24,161 nt of DNA from DASQZJ01 sp035638775 (lineage in GTDB: Bacteria > Pseudomonadota > Gammaproteobacteria > UBA5335 > SLRW01). Location: contig DASQZJ010000018.1 of NCBI GenBank assembly GCA_035638775.1, positions 1 through 24,161 on the forward strand. Reading direction: 5' to 3'. Below are positions 20,876-24,161 of the stretch, piece after piece; within the stretch, counting starts at the first letter, position 1; each line of letters opens with the position of its first letter. Both the position numbers and the translations under genes were made by a program. A model generated the notes under the pieces. That model had not been told where the DNA came from. It did no database searches and worked only from the letters and a program-made list of their open reading frames with translations.

Positions 20876-21811
20876 ATGTCCGCTGATGCCGCCGGGACGC
20901 GCCCGGTGCGCCGGGTCGGGTTGCTCGGCTACGGGGAAGTCGGCCGGATCCTGGCCGAAGATCTGCCGCGCTCCGGTGTGGAAGTCCCGGTGGCATGCGA
21001 CCTCAAGGTCGGGACCGCGCGGGAGGGACCGCTGGTCGAGCACGCCCGACGCAACGGCGTCCGGCTGGGACGTTCTCCCGACGTGTTCGAAGACGTGGAC
21101 CTGATCTTCAGCGCGGTCACGGCAAGTGAGACCCTCGCCGCGGCGCGGACATGCTCCGGGCATGTCTCCGGCCGGTGGTTCGTGGACGTCAGCTCGGCGT
21201 CACCGGGTACGAAGGTGGCGGCCTCCGACGCCGTCGCCGGCGGTGGCGGCCGTTATGTCGAAACGGCGTTCATGTCGACGGTGGCCGCGCGGCGCCTCGC
21301 CGTGCCACTGCTGCTCGGCGGCCCCTTCGCCGAGGCAGGCGTGCCGGTGTTGCGGGCGCTGGGGTTCGAATCGGTACGAGTCGCATCCGCCAGACCCGGT
21401 GTCGCCGCGGCGACCAAGCTGTGCCGAAGCGTGATGATCAAGGGCCTGGAGGCGCTCACGCTGGAGTGCTACTCGGCCGCGCGCGCCTGGGGAGTGGACG
21501 AGGCGGTGCTCGGCTCCCTGGCGGACACGTTCCCGGAGATCGATCGCGAGCGGCGCGGGCGGTACCTGTTCCAGCGCACGATGCAGCACGGCAGGCGCCG
21601 TGCCGACGAGATGCGCGAAGCCGCCCGTACCGTGGCGGAGGTCGGGCTGCCCGGCTGGATGTGCCAGGCAAGTGCCCGCTGGCAGGACTGGATCGCCGCG
21701 AGGACCCTGGAGGACGAGCTGGATGCCTTGCTGGAGCGCAGCGGTGACTGGCGCAGCGTGGCCGACGCCATGCTCGGCCACTGGCCGGCAGGCGACGGCA
21801 GCGAAGACTGA
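20876..21811 (+). CDS. NAD(P)-dependent beta-hydroxyacid dehydrogenase-like protein, DUF1932-type C-terminus
   Basis: This 311-residue protein has an N-terminal Rossmann fold (VRRVGLLGYGEVGRILAEDL, nucleotide motif G18-x-G20-x-x-G23) followed by DLIFSAVTASETL and FVDVSSASPG. This is the layout of 3-hydroxyisobutyrate/6-phosphogluconate dehydrogenase relatives. ATKLCRSVMIKG (179-190) holds the Lys181 expected at the catalytic position. The C-terminal helical part (ALTLECYSAARAWGVDEAVLGSL...) resembles DUF1932. It is probably a cytosolic oxidoreductase acting on a small hydroxyacid; the substrate is unknown. ATG 20876 was chosen for GGAGG 6 nt upstream; GTG 20858 is an alternative. It lies about 280 nt upstream of a second reductase gene. 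Confidence 0.8.
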   Translation: MSADAAGTRPVRRVGLLGYGEVGRILAEDLPRSGVEVPVACDLKVGTAREGPLVEHARRNGVRLGRSPDVFEDVDLIFSAVTASETLAAARTCSGHVSGRWFVDVSSASPGTKVAASDAVAGGGGRYVETAFMSTVAARRLAVPLLLGGPFAEAGVPVLRALGFESVRVASARPGVAAATKLCRSVMIKGLEALTLECYSAARAWGVDEAVLGSLADTFPEIDRERRGRYLFQRTMQHGRRRADEMREAARTVAEVGLPGWMCQASARWQDWIAARTLEDELDALLERSGDWRSVADAMLGHWPAGDGSED

Positions 21812-22094
21812 CGGGGACGCCCCGGTGGCCGGTCGGCGTTCGCCGGCCGATATGGGGTCAGCGCGTGTTGCGGATTCCGGGAGCCGTCCCGGCGGTGCGG
21901 TCTTTGGCCGCCGGCCGGGACGGTAGTATCGTCGGAGCTGTTGGCGACGGTCTGAAGGACGCGTCCCGTGTGCGTCGGACGCCGGCGGATCATCCGCCCC
22001 CGATGCCCGGCCCGTCGCAGGCCGCCGTTCATGGCCCGCGGGGAGCTCCCGGGCGAGGGGGCCTCCTCGCGACGAGCAACGCGGAGGGTCAGCC
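21812..22094 (+). other. Intergenic region with stem-loops between two reductase genes
   Basis: No gene is seen in these 283 nt. Inverted repeats are present at 21830-21849 (8 bp with one G-T pair, GTTC loop), 21884-21923 (CCGTCCCGGC/GCCGGGACGG with a nested GGCGG/CCGCC) and 21984-21998 (GGCGGAT/ATCCGCC). None is followed by a T-run. GGAGG at 22083-22087 is the ribosome-binding site of the next gene. Confidence 0.4.
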
Positions 22095-23192
22095 ATGGCG
22101 AAGCGGAAGGTACTGATCGCCGGTGCCTCCGGCCTGGTGGGGTATGCCGCAGCGCGTCGACTCGCGGCGCGCGACGACGCCGAGGTCGTCGCCGTATCGC
22201 GGCGCGCCCCCCTGCGTGCCGAGGGCGTCCGGCACCTACCGGTGGACCTCACCGATCGCGAGCGGTGCGCGGAGGCGTTCGGGGCGATGCCGGGGATCAC
22301 CCACCTGGTCTACGCGGCCGTCCACGAGCGGCCGGGGCTGGTTGCCGGGTGGCTGGAAGAGGAACAGGTCCGGACCAACGAGTCCATGCTGCGCAACCTG
22401 TTCGAGCCGCTGGAGCGGGCCTCGGGCGGCACCCTCCGGCACGTCACGCTGCTGCAGGGAACCAAGGCCTACGGCGCCCACGTGCGGCCCATCGAGATCC
22501 CGGCCCGGGAGGACCGTTCCGAGCATCGCGGGCATCCCAACTTCTACTGGCGCCAGGAGGAGTACATCCGCGGGAAGCAGGCCGGCAGGGACTGGCGCTG
22601 GACCATCTTCCGTCCGCAGATCATCTTCGGCATGTCCACCGGCAGCGCGATGAACCTGATCCCGGCGATCGGCACCTACGGCGCGATCCTGCGTGAGCAG
22701 GGGCGTCCGCTGCTGTACCCGGGCGGCCCCGGCAACGTGCTGGAGGCGGTCGATGCGGACCTGCTGGCGCGCGCCATCGACTGGGCCGGCGAGGCGCCGG
22801 AGGCGGCCGACCGCATCTTCAACGTCACCAACGGCGACGTCTTCACCTGGCGCGGCGTGTGGCCGGCGATCGCCGACGCGCTGGGCATGGAGCCGGGGCC
22901 GGACAAGCCACTCCCGCTGGGTGAATGGATGCCGCAGTACGGGCCGGAGTGGGACGCGATTCGCGGGAAATACGGCCTCGCGGCGCCGTCACTGGCCGAC
23001 TTCGTCGGCAAGGGCTTCGACTACGCGGACTTCTGCATGGCCTGCGGCGCCGGAAGCGAGGCGCCGCCGCCGGCCATCGTCTCCACCATCCGCCTGCGGC
23101 GGGCCGGCTTCCACGAGGTCATGGACACCGAGGACATGCTGGTGAAGTGGATCCGCGAGTTCCAGCGCGAGCGGTTGCTTCCGGCGGCGTGA
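22095..23192 (+). CDS. PRISE-type short-chain reductase (progesterone 5-beta-reductase/iridoid synthase-like)
   Basis: This 365-residue NAD(P)H-dependent protein belongs by motif to the extended/atypical SDR group that reduces enones in plants and bacteria. The N-terminal nucleotide site is VLIAGASGLVGYAAARRL (G10-x-x-G13-x-x-G16). The family-specific motifs are LLQGTKAYGAH (Lys124) and NFYWRQEEYI (Tyr151), matching the Lys and Tyr of the progesterone 5-beta-reductase active site. WTIFRPQIIFG and the C-terminal FDYADFCMACG region are also typical. ATG 22095 has GGAGG 7 nt upstream. The substrate is unknown; an alpha,beta-unsaturated carbonyl is the family expectation. Confidence 0.85.
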   Translation: MAKRKVLIAGASGLVGYAAARRLAARDDAEVVAVSRRAPLRAEGVRHLPVDLTDRERCAEAFGAMPGITHLVYAAVHERPGLVAGWLEEEQVRTNESMLRNLFEPLERASGGTLRHVTLLQGTKAYGAHVRPIEIPAREDRSEHRGHPNFYWRQEEYIRGKQAGRDWRWTIFRPQIIFGMSTGSAMNLIPAIGTYGAILREQGRPLLYPGGPGNVLEAVDADLLARAIDWAGEAPEAADRIFNVTNGDVFTWRGVWPAIADALGMEPGPDKPLPLGEWMPQYGPEWDAIRGKYGLAAPSLADFVGKGFDYADFCMACGAGSEAPPPAIVSTIRLRRAGFHEVMDTEDMLVKWIREFQRERLLPAA

Positions 23193-23256
23193 TCGATCCG
23201 GTTCCCGCCGCCCGGAGGGAGCGGACAGGAATCGGCGGATCCCGATTTCCGTAAGA
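23193..23256. other. Short spacer after the PRISE-type reductase gene
   Basis: These 64 nt between the reductase stop and the repeat element show no terminator-like stem with T-run and no gene. Transcription from 22095-23192 probably enters the hairpin-rich element that follows. Confidence 0.3.
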
Positions 23257-23843
23257 ATTTCGCCCTGACGGGCGAGCCACTTCTTCTTGCTTGTCCAAGA
23301 AGAAGGACACCCCGCGATGGCGTCGGCCTGCGGCCGATCCCCTGCGATGCTCGCCGCCGCCGGGCGCTGCGGAACTCGCCATTCAAAGCTGTGCTTTGAA
23401 TGGCTCAGACAGTCCTCGCGCTTTTCCGTCGGCGGCTTGCGCTTCTCGGCGCCATCAAGGGGACCCCGAAAGGCCATTCTAGGCCGGCGGCGGCAGCCTC
23501 TTCGGGTCCCGCTGACGCAGCCGAGCATCGCAGGAGCGGAAGGTTTCCGGCCCGAAGGGGCGCCGCAGGGACGCGGCGCGCCGATCATCGCGGCAGGGAT
23601 GCCGCGTTGATCGACCCCCCCTTCCGATCCGAGAAGCGCAGGGAAGTCCCGTCCGCGGTCGCAGACGGCGGACGGGACCAAGTCGCCGGGTGTCCTTTCT
23701 TTTCGCCTTTTGCGAAGGCCCATCCATGGCCTTCGCCCTTCGGGCCGCCGTCGCGGACGCTCCGGCGTCCTGATTCGCTCCCAGCGAATCGGTCTTTGGA
23801 CAAGCAAAGAGAAGGGCCCGGTTCGCCGTCAGGCGAAACGGAA
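23257..23843. repeat. Hairpin-rich intergenic repeat element with inverted ends
   Basis: This non-coding element is about 590 bp. Its left end has a stem TCGCCC/GGGCGA with TGAC loop (23260-23275) and a stem CTTCTTCTTG/CAAGAAGAAG with CTTGTC loop (23280-23305). The right end is an inverted, diverged copy: TCTTTG/CAAAGA with loop GACAAG (23793-23810) and TTCGCC/GGCGAA with loop GTCA (23822-23837). Between lie GCCATTCAAAGC/GCTTTGAATGGC (23378-23404), two GGGA-loop hairpins (23560-23579, 23583-23612), an 11-bp stem (23646-23678), GCGAAGGCC/GGCCTTCGC (23712-23736) and GATTCGCT/AGCGAATC (23772-23790). It resembles, from memory, repeats scattered between genes in high-GC Xanthomonadales and related genomes. 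Open frames across it are not credible proteins. Confidence 0.75.
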
Positions 23844-23941
23844 TTCCGGCGCTGGAGCAGGGTATTCCGTATTCCCCTTGCCCTCGGAGGGTATCCTGTC
23901 CCCGGATTTGTCCGGAGGGACTGCCGGAGAGCGAAAAGAAA
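23844..23941. other. Spacer between the repeat element and the terminator
   Basis: About 100 nt without a gene. A small stem CCGGA/TCCGG with TTTG loop, extended by GTCC/GGAC across a bulge, is visible near 23898-23921. The final bases are A-rich on the + strand because they are the T-run of the - strand terminator. Confidence 0.3.
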
Positions 23942-23969
23942 ACGCCCGGCACCGCGCGGTGCCGGGCGT
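23932..23969 (-). terminator. Rho-independent terminator of the - strand porin-like gene
   Basis: A perfect 12-bp inverted repeat has arms ACGCCCGGCACC (23942-23953) and GGTGCCGGGCGT (23958-23969) around GCGC. Read on the - strand it is followed by TTTTCTTTTC, a good T-run. It lies 26 nt after the stop of the partial gene at 23996. On the + strand only TCCTTTC follows, so it may work weakly in that direction too. Confidence 0.85.
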
Positions 23970-23995
23970 CCTTTCAAGCTGGCTTGGGGATTAGA

Positions 23996-24161
23996 TCAGA
24001 ACGCGACCTGGGTCCAGATTCCGATCTCGTCGGACTTGCCCGTCGAGCCGGCCGGCTGACCGTAGAAGTCCCCGACGTAGCCGCCGTCGACCTTCTCGTG
24101 CTTCCATACGAACGCGACCTGCACGTTGCTGATCGGCTCGTACTGGATGCCGGCGTTGTAG
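23996..24161 (-). CDS. Outer-membrane beta-barrel (porin-like) protein, C-terminal fragment
   Basis: Only the last 54 codons are inside the window; the gene enters from the right edge. The peptide starts YNAGIQYEPISNVQVAFVWKH and ends DEIGIWTQVAF. Alternating polar/hydrophobic residues in strands and a terminal phenylalanine are the hallmark of Gram-negative outer-membrane barrels recognised by the Bam machinery. A general, phosphate-selective or other porin are all possible; the fragment is too short to decide. It is followed by a strong terminator, so it is the last gene of its transcript. Confidence 0.7.
   Translation of the reverse strand, partial: YNAGIQYEPISNVQVAFVWKHEKVDGGYVGDFYGQPAGSTGKSDEIGIWTQVAF

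Noticed and set aside
23257..23843. Insertion sequence or CRISPR array
   Set aside because: No transposase frame, no target-site duplication seen, and no regularly spaced direct repeats with spacers; ends are inverted hairpin units only.
23479..23952. - and + strand frames across the hairpin-rich element
   Set aside because: Every frame is Arg/Ser/Pro-rich, several overlap each other, and the DNA is explained by hairpins; translations of such repeats are a known source of spurious hypothetical proteins.
1..24161. tRNA or rRNA genes
   Set aside because: I looked for tRNA-like TTCGAATC arms and conserved 16S/23S stretches and found none in a plausible context.

Overview
The window comes from a GC-rich gammaproteobacterium. 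RpoA, L16, L18, S8 and S11 read almost residue for residue like the enterobacterial proteins. The order tuf-rpsJ-rplC...rplQ is the fused str/S10/spc/alpha arrangement. A Chromatiales/Ectothiorhodospiraceae-like or Xanthomonadales-like host would fit, but this is an inference and no marker here settles it.

Region 1 (1-14125, all + strand) is the main ribosomal protein block. It starts with the last 85 codons of tuf (EF-Tu) and continues through rpsJ, rplC, rplD, rplW, rplB, rpsS, rplV, rpsC, rplP, rpmC, rpsQ, rplN, rplX, rplE, rpsN, rpsH, rplF, rplR, rpsE, rpmD, rplO, secY, rpmJ, rpsM, rpsK, rpsD, rpoA and rplQ. Most gaps are 0-40 nt. The exceptions are a hairpin-packed 190-nt gap between rpsJ and rplC, a 67-nt gap before rplN, a 138-nt gap before rpsM that holds a clear sigma70-type promoter, and a 70-nt gap before rpsK. 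A strong intrinsic terminator follows rplQ. The products are the ribosome core, the SecY channel and the RNA polymerase alpha subunit.

Region 2 (14140-19516, all - strand) is accessory. A 76-residue unknown protein is followed by an MFS transporter. After a short AT-rich island comes a large galactose/glyoxal-oxidase-like lipoprotein with all the copper-radical active-site residues. Its 3' end overlaps the start of a secreted protein built from two copies of one unknown module. The last two genes look translationally linked and are the best candidate here for an uncharacterised extracytoplasmic system.

Region 3 (19517-23192, + strand) has three loosely spaced metabolic genes: a MAPEG-family membrane protein, a beta-hydroxyacid-dehydrogenase-like oxidoreductase with a DUF1932-type C-terminus, and a PRISE-type (progesterone 5-beta-reductase/iridoid-synthase-like) short-chain reductase. 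They are separated by non-coding stretches with several perfect inverted repeats.

Region 4 (23193-24161) has a roughly 590-bp non-coding, hairpin-rich element. Its two ends are inverted copies of each other: hairpin loops are conserved while stems co-vary. It is followed by a terminator facing the - strand and the last 54 codons of an outer-membrane beta-barrel (porin-like) gene that runs off the window.
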